This document shows positions 30,011 through 39,632 of a stretch of DNA of 64,000 nt, in pieces. A model generated the notes under the pieces. That model did not search any database. It was not told where the DNA came from and saw only the letters and a list, made by a program, of their open reading frames with translations. Origin of the DNA: an uncultured SAR116 cluster alpha proteobacterium (lineage in GTDB: Bacteria; Pseudomonadota; Alphaproteobacteria; Puniceispirillales; GCA-002684695). Position 1 is the first letter of the stretch; each line of letters starts with the position of its first letter. A program made the translations under genes and the position numbers. Location of the stretch: positions 62,001 to 126,000 of the forward strand of contig CACMFN010000001.1 of NCBI GenBank assembly GCA_902612965.1, written 5' to 3'.

Positions 30011-31618
30011 ATGACAGCAAAATTAAAAATAAATGATTTTAGCAAAGAAGCCCTTGAAAAGTGCAACACTTGGCCTTTTCAAGAAGCTAAAAAAATTATT
30101 AATAGGCTAAAATATCTTCCTGAGGATAAGTTAGTAGTCTTTGAAACAGGATATGGTCCTTCAGGGCTTCCGCATATAGGTACTTTTTGTGAGGTTTTCA
30201 GAACCAACCTTGTCAGAAAGGCTTTTACCTTATTAACAGGCAGGCCTTCAAAATTAATTTGCTTTTCCGATGATATGGATGGCTTGCGAAAAGTTCCTTC
30301 AAATATTCCTAACCAGGAAAGTATGTCTAATTATATTGGTCACCCACTTACTAAAGTACCAGACCCCTTTCAGACTCATTCATCATTTGGAGAGCACAAT
30401 AATTCAAGACTTAAATCATTTTTAGATAGTTTTAATTTTGAATATGAGTTTTATAGCGCAACTGATTGCTATAAAAGCGGCTTATTTGACAAAACTTTAA
30501 TTAAGGTTTTAGACAATTATGAGAAAATAAAGCAAATAATACTTCCTACACTCGGAGAAGAAAGAAGGAAAACTTATTCACCTTTTTTACCTATTTGTCA
30601 GAAAACTGGAAAAGTACTTGAAGTTTCTATCAATGAAATAAATAAAATAAATGGGACAATTACATACACTGATCCAGCTGTTAATGAGAAAGTTACTATT
30701 TCTGTTACTGGTGGAAAATGCAAATTACAGTGGAAATGTGATTGGGCAATGCGCTGGGATGCACTTGGAGTTGACTATGAGATGGCTGGTAAGGATTTAA
30801 TAGATTCTGTTGCTCTATCTAGTAAAATTAATAAGCAAATAGGCTCAAGACCCCCTGAGGGCTTCAATTATGAATTATTTTTAGATCAAAACGGTGAAAA
30901 AATTTCTAAGTCAAAGGGAAACGGATTAACTATTGAAGAATGGTTAAGTTATGGCCCCCAAGAATCACTTTCTTATTTTATGTATGGGCATCCAAAAAGA
31001 GCAAAAAGACTGTATTTTGATGTAATTCCTAAATCAGTTGATGAATATTTAACTCAAATGAAAAATTTTATTTCTCAATCCAATGAGGAGCAATTAAACA
31101 ATCCTGCTCTATATGTTCATAATATTCAACCTAGTGAAATGCCAAAAGAAAATACAACTATCCCTTTTTCTCTTTTACTAAACTTAGCTTCTGTATGCCA
31201 TGCAGAAGATCCAGAGATTATTTGGGGCTTTATTGAAAAATACTCACCTGGAACCAAATTACAGAATAATAAATTTTTAGAAAATATGGTTAATCTATCA
31301 GTTGTATATTTTAATGATATGATCAAACCAAATAAGAAATATCGCCTGCCGGACGATAATGAGACAAAGGCATTGAAAGAATTATCTAACGGTTTAATAA
31401 AATTAGATAAATCTTCATCATCTGAGGAAATTCAAAAACTAGTTTTTTCAATAGGCAAAGAAAATAATTTTGAAAATCTTAGAGATTGGTTTAAGAGCCT
31501 ATACGAAATATTACTCGGTCAGAGTGAAGGTCCAAGAATGGGTTCTTTTATCTCATTGTATGGAATTAAAGAAACTAAAAATTTAATTGATGACGCTCTT
31601 TTAGGAAAGCTTAAATAG
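30011..31618 (+). CDS. lysK: lysyl-tRNA synthetase, class I
   Basis: Charges tRNA-Lys using the class I Rossmann fold, the form found in archaea and many alphaproteobacteria rather than the usual class II LysS. The HIGH-type motif is GPSGLPHIGTFCEV near residue 49, and the KMSKS-type motif is EKISKSKGNG near 297. The 535-residue length fits. It follows the groESL terminator and so is transcribed separately. Its last 8 bases overlap the convergent aminotransferase gene. Confidence 0.96.
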   Translation: MTAKLKINDFSKEALEKCNTWPFQEAKKIINRLKYLPEDKLVVFETGYGPSGLPHIGTFCEVFRTNLVRKAFTLLTGRPSKLICFSDDMDGLRKVPSNIPNQESMSNYIGHPLTKVPDPFQTHSSFGEHNNSRLKSFLDSFNFEYEFYSATDCYKSGLFDKTLIKVLDNYEKIKQIILPTLGEERRKTYSPFLPICQKTGKVLEVSINEINKINGTITYTDPAVNEKVTISVTGGKCKLQWKCDWAMRWDALGVDYEMAGKDLIDSVALSSKINKQIGSRPPEGFNYELFLDQNGEKISKSKGNGLTIEEWLSYGPQESLSYFMYGHPKRAKRLYFDVIPKSVDEYLTQMKNFISQSNEEQLNNPALYVHNIQPSEMPKENTTIPFSLLLNLASVCHAEDPEIIWGFIEKYSPGTKLQNNKFLENMVNLSVVYFNDMIKPNKKYRLPDDNETKALKELSNGLIKLDKSSSSEEIQKLVFSIGKENNFENLRDWFKSLYEILLGQSEGPRMGSFISLYGIKETKNLIDDALLGKLK

Positions 31619-32450
31619 TTTTCATCCAATCCCAATAAGCTTTATAAGCTAAATCAAAAATTGGCGTATTCTTAAAGCTTTTATTTTCATACTTAATAAT
31701 TTTTCTTAATTTAACATAATTTCCAGAACAAAAAATTTCATCTGCTTCAATAAGATCTTCAGGTTTAATTTTACTTTCAATAACTTCAATGCCTAACTTT
31801 TCTAGAAGTTTTATAACTCGATTTCTCGTAATGCCAACTAAAAAGGTGCCAGTGGGTTTGGGTGTATAAACAATTTTATTTTTTACCATAAACAAATTAG
31901 CAACAGTAAATTCTGCAACATATCCCTCATGATCACAAATTACGCAATTATCGTATCCTTTTGCTTTTGCTTCTCTTACTGCTCGTCCTGTGTTTGCATA
32001 CAGCGCTGCTGCTTTTGCATCTGTTGGCGCAGCATTTTCCATAGGTCTTATATAACTTGAAAGGCATGCAGACATTCCTCCTTCAGGTAAAGGGGCGGGG
32101 AAAATACATACAGCTAGCTTTGTACTATTTGGATCAGGTGCAATAATTCCTATCCCATCTTCCGCCCACATCAAAGGCTTAATGTATAGATCTTTATCAC
32201 TATCAAATCTTAAACATCCTTCCATGCAAATATCTAATATTTCACTAGCGGATTTGGGAGATTTAAGGCCCATGCTTTCTGAGCTTTTAATTAACCTTTC
32301 GCAATGTAAGTCTAAATCTGGATATTTTCCATCAATTCTTCTGGCGCCATCAAAGACAAGTGACCCAAGCCAAGTTGATTGTGTCATTGGTCCTAGAATT
32401 GGAGGATTACCCTCTATCCAATCATCATCAATCCAAGTTACAGCATCCAT
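31611..32450 (-). CDS. ilvE: branched-chain amino acid aminotransferase (class IV PLP)
   Basis: Transfers the amino group in the last step of valine, leucine and isoleucine synthesis. About 279 residues from the ATG at 32450, with fold-type IV segments GSLVFDGARRIDG near residue 27, the PLP-Lys region DAKAAALYANTGRAVREAKAKGYD, VAEFTVANLFMVKN, and GTFLVGITRNRVI. The longest reading begins at 32525 and would touch the divergent pyrD start; I prefer the ATG at 32450 (MDAVTWIDDDW), which leaves room for promoters and fits the family N-terminus. D-amino acid transaminase or ADC lyase are related alternatives. Confidence 0.87.
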   Translation of the reverse strand: MDAVTWIDDDWIEGNPPILGPMTQSTWLGSLVFDGARRIDGKYPDLDLHCERLIKSSESMGLKSPKSASEILDICMEGCLRFDSDKDLYIKPLMWAEDGIGIIAPDPNSTKLAVCIFPAPLPEGGMSACLSSYIRPMENAAPTDAKAAALYANTGRAVREAKAKGYDNCVICDHEGYVAEFTVANLFMVKNKIVYTPKPTGTFLVGITRNRVIKLLEKLGIEVIESKIKPEDLIEADEIFCSGNYVKLRKIIKYENKSFKNTPIFDLAYKAYWDWMKTI

Positions 32451-32524
32451 AGTCTTTTTACACTTCCTAGAATATATAATACTAACACTTGCCATTATAA
32501 GATAAATTTGGCAAGGATTTCCCA

Positions 32525-33595
32525 ATGAATAATTTAATTAAATACCTTTTAAATTTTTTTGATCCAGAAACTGCACATAAATTAGCAGTATCTATCCTCT
32601 CTAGAAATCATTTTGTAAGCTATAGGACCAAAGATTTATACACAAAAATAGCTAATTTAGAATTTAAAAATCCTATAGGCCTTGCTGCAGGATTTGATAA
32701 ATCAGGTCAATGTTTTCATGGTATATTTAAACTGGGATTTTCATCTGTTGAAGTCGGAACTGTTACTCCATTTTCTCAAGTGGGTAATAATAAACCAAGA
32801 GTTTTCAGGTTATATAAAAACAGGGCCGTAATAAACAGCTATGGTTTTAATAATGATGGTATGGAAATTGTTAAAAATAGACTTAATGATGGCAAAAAAA
32901 GAGAAGGCGTTTTAGGAGTAAATATTGGCCCAAATAAAAAATCAAAAAACCCAATAGAAGATTTTAAAGTTACCTCAAAAAATTTATCAAAATATTGTGA
33001 TTACATTACAATTAATATTTCTAGCCCTAATACCCCAGGTTTAAGAAATATGCACGATAAAAACTTATTATGTGAAGTTATAAAAGCTACTAAAGAAGGT
33101 ATTTCTGAAGTAGGTAGTCATAAACCAATTTTTTTGAAAATTTCGCCTGATGAGAAAATTTCTACCATTACAGAAATTATAAATACTTCAATAAATGAAA
33201 ATATAGATGCTCTTGTTATCTCAAACACAACAATTGAAAGACCTGTATATTTAAACAGCAAATATCAATATATTAAAGGTGGATTATCAGGAAATCCTCT
33301 ATTTAAAAAATCCACTAAACTTCTAGAAAATATACATAAAATAACAAATGGTAAAATTGACCTTGTTGGTGTTGGAGGAGTTGAAAGTGCTAATCAAGCA
33401 TATGTTAAAATATTAGTTGGTGCTAAGCTAATACAATTATATACTGGACTTTTGTTTCAAGGACCTAATATTGTAAAGATTATAACATCTCAATTAAGCG
33501 AATTTCTTAAAAGAGACGGTTTTAATTCATTAGAAGACGCTGTAGGTACTCTGTCATATGAAGAGGCTGCGAAATTAAATAATTTAGAATATTAA
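32525..33595 (+). CDS. pyrD: dihydroorotate dehydrogenase, class 2 (quinone-dependent)
   Basis: Membrane-associated flavoenzyme that oxidises dihydroorotate to orotate and passes electrons to quinone. The N-terminal helical extension (residues 1-40) and NPIGLAAGFDKSG near residue 50 mark class 2. FMN and substrate sites are seen in NINISSPNTPGLR near 164 and in GVGGVESANQAYVKILVGAKLIQLYTG near 280. The catalytic base Ser is in the SSPNTPG loop. It is divergent from ilvE and convergent with the frameshifted cyclase gene. Confidence 0.95.
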   Translation: MNNLIKYLLNFFDPETAHKLAVSILSRNHFVSYRTKDLYTKIANLEFKNPIGLAAGFDKSGQCFHGIFKLGFSSVEVGTVTPFSQVGNNKPRVFRLYKNRAVINSYGFNNDGMEIVKNRLNDGKKREGVLGVNIGPNKKSKNPIEDFKVTSKNLSKYCDYITINISSPNTPGLRNMHDKNLLCEVIKATKEGISEVGSHKPIFLKISPDEKISTITEIINTSINENIDALVISNTTIERPVYLNSKYQYIKGGLSGNPLFKKSTKLLENIHKITNGKIDLVGVGGVESANQAYVKILVGAKLIQLYTGLLFQGPNIVKIITSQLSEFLKRDGFNSLEDAVGTLSYEEAAKLNNLEY

Positions 33596-33681
33596 TTAAA
33601 TTATAATTTTATTTTGTGTAAATTTATTAATTCATCCCTACCACGGATTTTAAAATTCTGAATTATTTCAGTTTCAATTTC

Positions 33682-34506
33682 TTAATTTAATTGATTTTTG
33701 AGATTATCTGTTATTAGAATTTCCGCATTATTTTCTTTACATGCATCACAAATCCTACTTGCTACATTAACGGTATCTCCAATAACTGTAAATTCCATTC
33801 GTTCATCACCACCTATATTCCCAACTACACACCTTCCGTAATGTATTCCAATTCTATGTTTGATTATATTTTTTTGATCTTTAGATCTTTCTTTCTCCCA
33901 TTCACGCATAAGAATTTGCATGTCTCTTGCACAGTTAAGAGCATTTTGAGCGTCGTTGCCTCTTGAAATTGGTGTACCAAAAGTTGCCATTACCGCATCA
34001 CCAATAAATTTATCAACGGTACCATTATTTTTGAAAATAGCTTCTGTCATCCTTTTTTGATATCTTGAAAGAATATCGAGTACTTCTGGTGGTTCAATTT
34101 TTTCAGAAATTTTTGTGAAGCCAATAATATCTGTAAATAAAACTGCTATCATTTGAGTTTTTTCTGGCTTTTTACTTAAATCCATATCGATTTTTTCTAT
34201 TTCTTCTCTAATTGCTGGCGAAAAATACTTTCCAAGTTGAGTATTGGTTCTCTCAAATTTTGCCACATCTTTAGTGAGTCTTGAAGTTAGTAGAACTAAT
34301 GCAAAAGATGCTATGCATGTAAAAATAAAAACTTGAAAGTTAAACGTTAAAAATATTTCATCAATTGCGTTTACGTTTGTAGAATATATATCTGCACTTT
34401 TTGTGACTATAATTTTTTCATCTAGTAATGTTGGAAGTATATTATGCAAGATGCCAACTAGCATTGAAATTGAAACTATTATTACGAAAGAAATTCTTTG
34501 ATACAT
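33682..34506 (-). CDS. class III adenylate cyclase domain, C-terminal part of an apparently frameshifted gene
   Basis: A 274-residue reading with two hydrophobic segments (about residues 5-25 and 56-75) and a cyclase domain at 115-274. FTDIIGFTKISE and DKFIGDAVMATFGTP carry the two metal-binding Asp; the Lys in VDKFIGD and the Asp in FTVIGDTVNVASR are the pair typical of adenylate rather than guanylate specificity. The frame stays open upstream past this ATG to about 34648, where it meets the end of the membrane ORF at 34604-34909 through an A9 run. With one base removed there, the two make one 408-residue six-helix cyclase. The start at 34506 is therefore probably internal. Confidence 0.8.
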   Translation of the reverse strand: MYQRISFVIIVSISMLVGILHNILPTLLDEKIIVTKSADIYSTNVNAIDEIFLTFNFQVFIFTCIASFALVLLTSRLTKDVAKFERTNTQLGKYFSPAIREEIEKIDMDLSKKPEKTQMIAVLFTDIIGFTKISEKIEPPEVLDILSRYQKRMTEAIFKNNGTVDKFIGDAVMATFGTPISRGNDAQNALNCARDMQILMREWEKERSKDQKNIIKHRIGIHYGRCVVGNIGGDERMEFTVIGDTVNVASRICDACKENNAEILITDNLKNQLN

Positions 34507-34603
34507 TGCTGAAATGAGAACAATTAGTGATGGTAAATTATAGTAAGTATTGACTAAATTTGCATGCTTAAGAATAAAAGATCCATAGTAAGTATCAGTA
34601 ATA

Positions 34604-34909
34604 TTATAAGATATTCTGTATTCTGCGTTGTAAATCCAATTCTGAAAGAAAAAAAAACAAAATTGTTATTATAACTGTACTCCATGCAAAATATTCATAA
34701 TTTTTTTTATTAGATGAAAAAAAAACAAATGCAAAATATGCTCCTAAAGCTAAAGACGCTAAAGTATATATCTGATTAAGATAATTAATACTGTATGGAG
34801 GAAAAATTATCCCAAAAATCAATGCTAACATGGAAATTGCGCCAAGGAAAATGGAGGCTAATTTCAACCCCGCTAACCGTCTTTTTAAAAGATTTTCATC
34901 TATTTGCAT
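34604..34909 (-). CDS. membrane-spanning N-terminal part of the frameshifted cyclase
   Basis: A 101-residue reading with about three hydrophobic helices (near residues 17-36, 45-65 and 72-90). Its C-terminus after ITILFFF runs out of frame and stops at 34604. Read one base differently after the nine-T run on the coding strand, the protein continues QNWIYNAEYRISYN and on into the downstream cyclase without a stop. I regard it as the sensor half of the same gene and not as a separate small protein. Whether the break is real, a sequencing error or bypassed by slippage is not known. Confidence 0.65.
   Translation of the reverse strand: MQIDENLLKRRLAGLKLASIFLGAISMLALIFGIIFPPYSINYLNQIYTLASLALGAYFAFVFFSSNKKNYEYFAWSTVIITILFFFLSELDLQRRIQNIL
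34649..34657 (-). other. A9 run at the frameshift point of the cyclase gene
   Basis: Nine A on the plus strand, nine T on the coding strand. Eight would join the N-terminal membrane part and the cyclase part in one frame. Runs of this length are prone to replication error, transcriptional slippage and sequencing error. Confidence 0.75.
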
Positions 34910-35001
34910 AAATTAATTCCAAATTTTCCAATAACTATATTAATATTATGAAAATTTTAAAAAGTATTTCAAATAATTTACAAAATTTATTAGAGTAATT
35001 G

Positions 35002-35030
35002 TTGACGATTAAATCTGTCTGTCATATATA
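35002..35030 (+). promoter_or_regulatory. sigma70-type promoter of rpmB
   Basis: TTGACG (35002-35007), exactly 17 bases, TATATA (35025-35030), close to the consensus. Transcription would start near 35037, leaving a short leader with GGAG before the ATG at 35054. Confidence 0.6.
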
Positions 35031-35053
35031 AAACATGATTTTGGAGTATATGT

Positions 35054-35338
35054 ATGTCAAGAGTATGTGAATTATCAGGCAAAAAGGTTATGACAGGTAA
35101 TAATGTCAGTAAAGCCAATAATAGAACTAAAAGGAGATTTCTACCAAATCTTCAAAAAAGTTCAATGCATAGTTCTATTTTAGGTAAAACGCTTCAATTT
35201 AGAGTTGCTGCTTCAACGATAAGAACAGTTGAGAAAAAAGGTGGATTGGATGAATTCCTTTTAAATAGTAGTAATTCTCATCTTACTGAAAAAGCACAAA
35301 AGTTAAAACTTCAGTTAGTACAAGCTAAAAACAAATAA
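35054..35338 (+). CDS. rpmB: 50S ribosomal protein L28
   Basis: A 94-residue ribosomal protein of the large subunit. SRVCELSGKKVMTGNNVSKANNRTKRRFLPNLQ is the conserved N-terminal pattern (given here from residues 2 to 34 in two overlapping motifs, CELSGKK and NNRTKRRFLPN), and RVAASTIRTVEKKGGLDEFL-like follows near residue 55. GGAG lies seven bases before the ATG, and a consensus-like promoter is upstream. It is convergent with cobT, with only four bases between. Confidence 0.96.
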   Translation: MSRVCELSGKKVMTGNNVSKANNRTKRRFLPNLQKSSMHSSILGKTLQFRVAASTIRTVEKKGGLDEFLLNSSNSHLTEKAQKLKLQLVQAKNK

Positions 35339-35342
35339 TTTT

Positions 35343-37169
35343 TTAAGATACATTTTTATATAATTTTTGAGGTCTTTTTTCCTCAAATAAATTAGCTAGT
35401 TGTTCAGTTACTGCTCCTCCAAGTTGTTCTGCATCGGTTAAAGTAACTGCTTTTGAATAATATCTTGTAACATCATGCCCGATACCAATGGCTAATAACT
35501 CTACTGGTGATTTGTTTTCAATATAATTGATTACATTTCTCAAATGAGATTCCAGATAATTGCCTGAATTAGCTGATAAAGTTGAATCATCGACTGGTGC
35601 TCCATCAGAAATGACCATTAATATTCTTCGTTCCTCATAACGAGATAAGAGTCTTTTATGAGCCCAGTCAAGAGCCTCACCGTCAATGTTTTCTTTCAAT
35701 ATTCCTTCCCTAAGCATAAGCCCAAGATTATTTCTGGCGCGTCTCCATGGCTCTTCAGCAGCCTTATAAATTATGTGCCTTAAATCGTTTAATCTTCCTG
35801 GATTATTTGCTCTTCCTTCTTGTTGCCATTTTTCTCTTGTTTGGCCACCTTTCCATGCTTTAGTAGTAAAACCTAGTACCTCAACTTTTACTGCACATCT
35901 TTCTAATGTTCTTGATAAAATATCTGCTGAAAGTGCGGCTATTGTTATAGGTCTGCCTCTCATGGAGCCAGAGTTATCAATTAAAAGTGTTACAACAGTA
36001 TCTCTAAAATTAACATCTGTTTCAACTTTATATGACAGTGGATAAAGTGGTTGTGTAACGACCCTTGAAAGTCTACCAGCATCAAGTATACCTTCCTCTA
36101 GATCAAACTCCCAAGATCTATTCTGTTTTGCCAGTAATTTTCTCTGCAAACGATTTGCAAGTTTAGATACAACACCCTGTAGGGACTCCAGTTGTCTATC
36201 AAGTTGAGTTCGTAATCTTTTTAGTTCTTCAAAATCACATAATTCTTGAGCACTTACTACTTCATCAAATTGCGTAGTAAATATATTATAACTTATCTGA
36301 TTTTCCTGCTCATTAGTAGGTTTAAACGTAGATGGATTTCCAGGCATTTCACTGTCAGTTTCACCAAATTCACCGTCATCTGACTCGTCTACACCTTCGC
36401 TGTCTCCTTGTTCACTATCTTCCTCTTCCTCACCACTTCTTTCACTAGACTCTTCACCAAGGGCAGATTGTTGATTTTCGTTTTCTTCTTCATTTTCATT
36501 ATTATCATCGTTATTATCATTGTCTTCATCTTCACTAGAATTTGAGTCTGAAAGGGTGTCTTCTAAATTATTTATAACTTTCTGTATCTCTTGTGCAAAT
36601 GCTTTCTGATCATCAATTATCGAAGATAATTCATTAAGTGAATTTCCTATTCTAGATGTTATCCATGGTCTCCAAATATTAAGAATCTCATTAATGTCAG
36701 GTGGGCTTTTTCTTCCAGTTAGCTTTTCCCTTATTAGTAAATGCATTACTTGGGCTAATGCACTATCATTATTATCACCTGGAAGTGGAAGCTTATTTTT
36801 TTTATATTCGTGGTTTATTTTTGCATCAATATTCGAAGATACACCTGGCATATATATACTGCCAAGAGCTTCAACCCGAGCATACTCTGCAGAGTCATAT
36901 ATTTCTTTTTGAAGTGAACCTTTGGGGGCAAATTCTTTATCTAGATTAGGATTATGGTATTTTATCCAAAGGGCAATTTTATCTGCTTCACCCCTTAAAC
37001 GTGGACTGTCATTTGTAATATCATTTAATTTTGGGAGTCGAACTTTATCATGGTGTAAAAATGTATTGTCCCCAACAAAGACAACATCATGTTCTGTACC
37101 ACCAGCCATGGCACGTAATGTTGATGCTACAGCTTCTTGAAATTGAGCTTCAACATCCTTGTCGGGCAT
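35343..37169 (-). CDS. cobT: cobaltochelatase subunit CobT
   Basis: A 608-residue partner of CobS and CobN in aerobic cobalt insertion into hydrogenobyrinic acid diamide. The N-terminal 200 residues are the conserved CobT domain. Residues about 205-285 are a very acidic, Asn/Glu/Asp-rich linker. The C-terminus is a von Willebrand A domain with the MIDAS motif [12 protein letters not shown] near residue 395. The start overlaps the cobS stop by one base (TAATG), so the pair is translationally coupled. CobN is not in the window. Confidence 0.93.
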   Translation of the reverse strand: MPDKDVEAQFQEAVASTLRAMAGGTEHDVVFVGDNTFLHHDKVRLPKLNDITNDSPRLRGEADKIALWIKYHNPNLDKEFAPKGSLQKEIYDSAEYARVEALGSIYMPGVSSNIDAKINHEYKKNKLPLPGDNNDSALAQVMHLLIREKLTGRKSPPDINEILNIWRPWITSRIGNSLNELSSIIDDQKAFAQEIQKVINNLEDTLSDSNSSEDEDNDNNDDNNENEEENENQQSALGEESSERSGEEEEDSEQGDSEGVDESDDGEFGETDSEMPGNPSTFKPTNEQENQISYNIFTTQFDEVVSAQELCDFEELKRLRTQLDRQLESLQGVVSKLANRLQRKLLAKQNRSWEFDLEEGILDAGRLSRVVTQPLYPLSYKVETDVNFRDTVVTLLIDNSGSMRGRPITIAALSADILSRTLERCAVKVEVLGFTTKAWKGGQTREKWQQEGRANNPGRLNDLRHIIYKAAEEPWRRARNNLGLMLREGILKENIDGEALDWAHKRLLSRYEERRILMVISDGAPVDDSTLSANSGNYLESHLRNVINYIENKSPVELLAIGIGHDVTRYYSKAVTLTDAEQLGGAVTEQLANLFEEKRPQKLYKNVS

Positions 37170-38152
37170 TAACTTGCCTCAAGGTTTTTAGTAATTCCTA
37201 AATCAACATCAAAGCATCTTTGGTAATATTCTTTGACAATATCTCTTTCAATTTCATCACATTTGTTAAGAAAAGATAAATTAAAACTTAAACTTATATC
37301 ACCAAGAATTTCTGCATTTTCCGCCCAGGTAATTACCGTTCTAGGAGACATAATGGTTGAAATATCTCCTGACATAAATCCGTTTCTGGTAAGACCAGCT
37401 AAAGAGACCATTTTTTGTATGGTCTTTTTACCATTTTCTGTTTTCCAAGAGGGTACTTTTGCAAGCACTATTTCTACTTCTGCATCTACTGGCAAGTAAT
37501 TGAGTGAAGCAACAATTGACCATCTATCCATTTGACCTTGGTTTATTTGCTGGGTGCCATGATATAAACCAGTTGTGTCTCCCAATCCAACTGTATTAGC
37601 TGTTGCGAATAATCTAAATGAATTGTGAGGGCTTATAACTTTATTTGTATCTAGTAGTGTAAGTTTTCCACCTGATTCCAATACCCTTTGAATTACAAAC
37701 ATAACATCTGCTCTTCCTGCATCATATTCGTCAAATACTAGGGCCATTGGGCTTTGGACAGCCCAAGGCAATATACCTTCCTTAAATTCAGTAACTTGTG
37801 TTCCATTTTTAATCACAATTGCATCCTTGCCAATTAGATCAATTCTACTTATATGACTGTCTAAGTTAATTCTTATGCATGGCCAGTTAAGTCTTGCGGC
37901 TACTTGTTCAATATGAGTTGATTTCCCTGTTCCGTGATACCCTTGGATCATAACACGTCTATTTCTTGAAAAGCCTGCAAGGATTGCTTGTGTGGTATCT
38001 TTGTCAAAAAGATAAGCTGGATCAATTTCAGGTACGTAATCAGATCCTTTTGAAAATCCTTTTACCTCAAAGTCTACATCTATATTGAAAAGTGATTTTG
38101 TATCTACAACTACATCAGGTTCGTCAAGTGAATGTGTTTGTTTATTTTCCAT
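37169..38152 (-). CDS. cobS: cobaltochelatase subunit CobS (AAA+ ATPase)
   Basis: A 327-residue AAA+ ATPase that forms the CobST ring and powers CobN. Walker A is [13 protein letters not shown] near residue 72 and Walker B is [13 protein letters not shown] near 137; a sensor region with [21 protein letters not shown] follows. Upstream lies a J-domain gene 19 bases away, and cobT overlaps its stop codon. The same cobS-cobT-DnaJ arrangement is common in alphaproteobacteria. Confidence 0.94.
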   Translation of the reverse strand: MENKQTHSLDEPDVVVDTKSLFNIDVDFEVKGFSKGSDYVPEIDPAYLFDKDTTQAILAGFSRNRRVMIQGYHGTGKSTHIEQVAARLNWPCIRINLDSHISRIDLIGKDAIVIKNGTQVTEFKEGILPWAVQSPMALVFDEYDAGRADVMFVIQRVLESGGKLTLLDTNKVISPHNSFRLFATANTVGLGDTTGLYHGTQQINQGQMDRWSIVASLNYLPVDAEVEIVLAKVPSWKTENGKKTIQKMVSLAGLTRNGFMSGDISTIMSPRTVITWAENAEILGDISLSFNLSFLNKCDEIERDIVKEYYQRCFDVDLGITKNLEAS

Positions 38153-38171
38153 TTTTTTATCTTCTTCTTAT

Positions 38172-38717
38172 TTATTTTATATCTTTTATATCATTATAAG
38201 CTTGGTTAATTTCTTTGATCTTATTTTCATATTCTTTATTGCCCATATTGTAATCGGGATGATATTTTTTTACCAATTTTTTATAAGTTTTTTTAATTAT
38301 TTCAGTATTTTTTGTAGGTGGAATATTGAATATTTTAAAAGCTTTAATCTCTTCCAATGAATAATTAGCTACTTTTTTTTCTATTTCTTTATTATTTAAA
38401 TTATCAAAATCTTGAAATTCAAAATTTATATCACCCCAATTTTTTTTAACTCCATCTTTCATTGGCCATGTAGGCCTTTCCCAAGTGGTTGCTTTTCTTA
38501 TTTCTGACTCAATTTCTTCATTATTTAAGCCCTCATAATAATTCCAATTTTTATTATATTCTCTTATATGATCAAGACAAAAATAGATATATTCATTTAT
38601 GCTTTCTCTAGAAACTGGAGCTTTAAATTCCCCTATCTTGTCACAAGAAGAATGAGCGCATTTATGCTCAAACATATCATTTTTTTTTGTGCTAATTTTA
38701 TTAACAGTTGTTTTCAT
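38172..38717 (-). CDS. J-domain (DnaJ-like) protein
   Basis: A 181-residue co-chaperone-like protein. The N-terminal half has a Cys-x4-Cys pair (CAHSSC), a later FCLDHIREYNKNWNYYEGL and WERPTWPM, which together may form a small metal site. The C-terminal 60 residues are a J domain with the HPD tripeptide in YKKLVKKYHPDYNMG. This architecture is found in many alphaproteobacteria beside cobS. I start at the ATG at 38717; a GTG codon just before it is the longer option. A DnaK partner is likely but not shown. Confidence 0.86.
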   Translation of the reverse strand: MKTTVNKISTKKNDMFEHKCAHSSCDKIGEFKAPVSRESINEYIYFCLDHIREYNKNWNYYEGLNNEEIESEIRKATTWERPTWPMKDGVKKNWGDINFEFQDFDNLNNKEIEKKVANYSLEEIKAFKIFNIPPTKNTEIIKKTYKKLVKKYHPDYNMGNKEYENKIKEINQAYNDIKDIK

Positions 38718-38781
38718 CACATTATATTATAAGTTACCAAAAAATTGTTGCAACAAAGGAAGCCTAGTTTAAAGTATTCAT

Positions 38782-39051
38782 ATGAATGCAAAAATTAAAA
38801 TTTCCACCTCTATTGAGCAAAAGCTTAAAAAAGAGTTTTCGCCTATAAAGCTTATAATACAGGATGTATCAGAAATGCATAGAGGCCATGCTGGCTTCAA
38901 AGAAGGTGGTGAAAGTCATTTTATTATAAAAATAAAATCTAATTTTTTTAAAAATATGAATAAACTACAAATACACAGATCAATAAATGAGGTATTAAAT
39001 GAAGAATGGGCAAATGGAGTTCATTCAATCTCTATTCAAACAGAATTTTAG
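38782..39051 (+). CDS. bolA: BolA-family protein
   Basis: An 89-residue protein of the BolA family, which pairs with monothiol glutaredoxins through a [2Fe-2S] cluster and affects iron handling and morphology. The class signature is RGHAGFKEGGESHFIIKI near residue 34 and NKLQIHRSINEVLNEEWANGVHSISIQ near 60; the conserved His of IHRSIN is the likely ligand. It is divergent from the J-domain gene by about 65 bases and overlaps the convergent DUF2889 gene by 4 bases. Confidence 0.92.
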   Translation: MNAKIKISTSIEQKLKKEFSPIKLIIQDVSEMHRGHAGFKEGGESHFIIKIKSNFFKNMNKLQIHRSINEVLNEEWANGVHSISIQTEF

Positions 39052-39632
39052 TCTTTCTTGAAATAATTTGGCCATTGTTTTTCAGTAACTTCAGATCTCT
39101 CATCAAACGCAAAGCATGTATTCAGTAAAGCAGGTTTTCCAATTTTTTCTGGGAAAGGGTTGGGTTTGTTATTTCTTAATGCTTCCCTGCTCTGTCTAGA
39201 TTTTTCTCCGTAAATGGTTTGGAAAGCAACTGTTGCCATTGAAACCAATAACTCTCTTACATGAGTGCATCCTTCATTATTGCCAATGATTTTATTAACT
39301 CTATTTTTCCAACCAGGGCCAATTTGTTCACCTATCAAGTTTTTAATTTTGAAATTAGCACCAGTACATACATCATATGGAGCTGATAAAGTTTCAGCTG
39401 ATACATCTATTATTGTCATATTGATATCTATTGTAATTTTAACCACCATTTGATGAAGTGGTTCTCCCTCTTTTAGAATTGTTCCGTCTGATTTTGGAAT
39501 ATCATAAGATTTTTTGTCAGTTATAATGCCTTCAATATCAAACATTCCATCAGTTCGAATATAACCTTTGGAGGAAACGTCTCTTGTATGAAGGAGGGTT
39601 TTCTCAACATCATTTCTACTTTCAGTGCTCAT
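39048..39632 (-). CDS. DUF2889 family protein
   Basis: A 194-residue protein with no signal peptide or membrane helix. The family pattern is HTRDVSSKGYIRTDGMFDIEG near the N-terminus, EPLHQMVVKITID near residue 58 and GCTHVRELLVSMATVAFQT near 121. Function is unknown. Its ATG overlaps the corC stop by 4 bases, so it is the last gene of the aroK-aroB-corC run. Confidence 0.85.
   Translation of the reverse strand: MSTESRNDVEKTLLHTRDVSSKGYIRTDGMFDIEGIITDKKSYDIPKSDGTILKEGEPLHQMVVKITIDINMTIIDVSAETLSAPYDVCTGANFKIKNLIGEQIGPGWKNRVNKIIGNNEGCTHVRELLVSMATVAFQTIYGEKSRQSREALRNNKPNPFPEKIGKPALLNTCFAFDERSEVTEKQWPNYFKKD

Noticed and set aside
33658-33671. Short CTGAA-TTAT-TTCAG stem between pyrD and the cyclase
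   Set aside because: Five base pairs only; insufficient to call a terminator.
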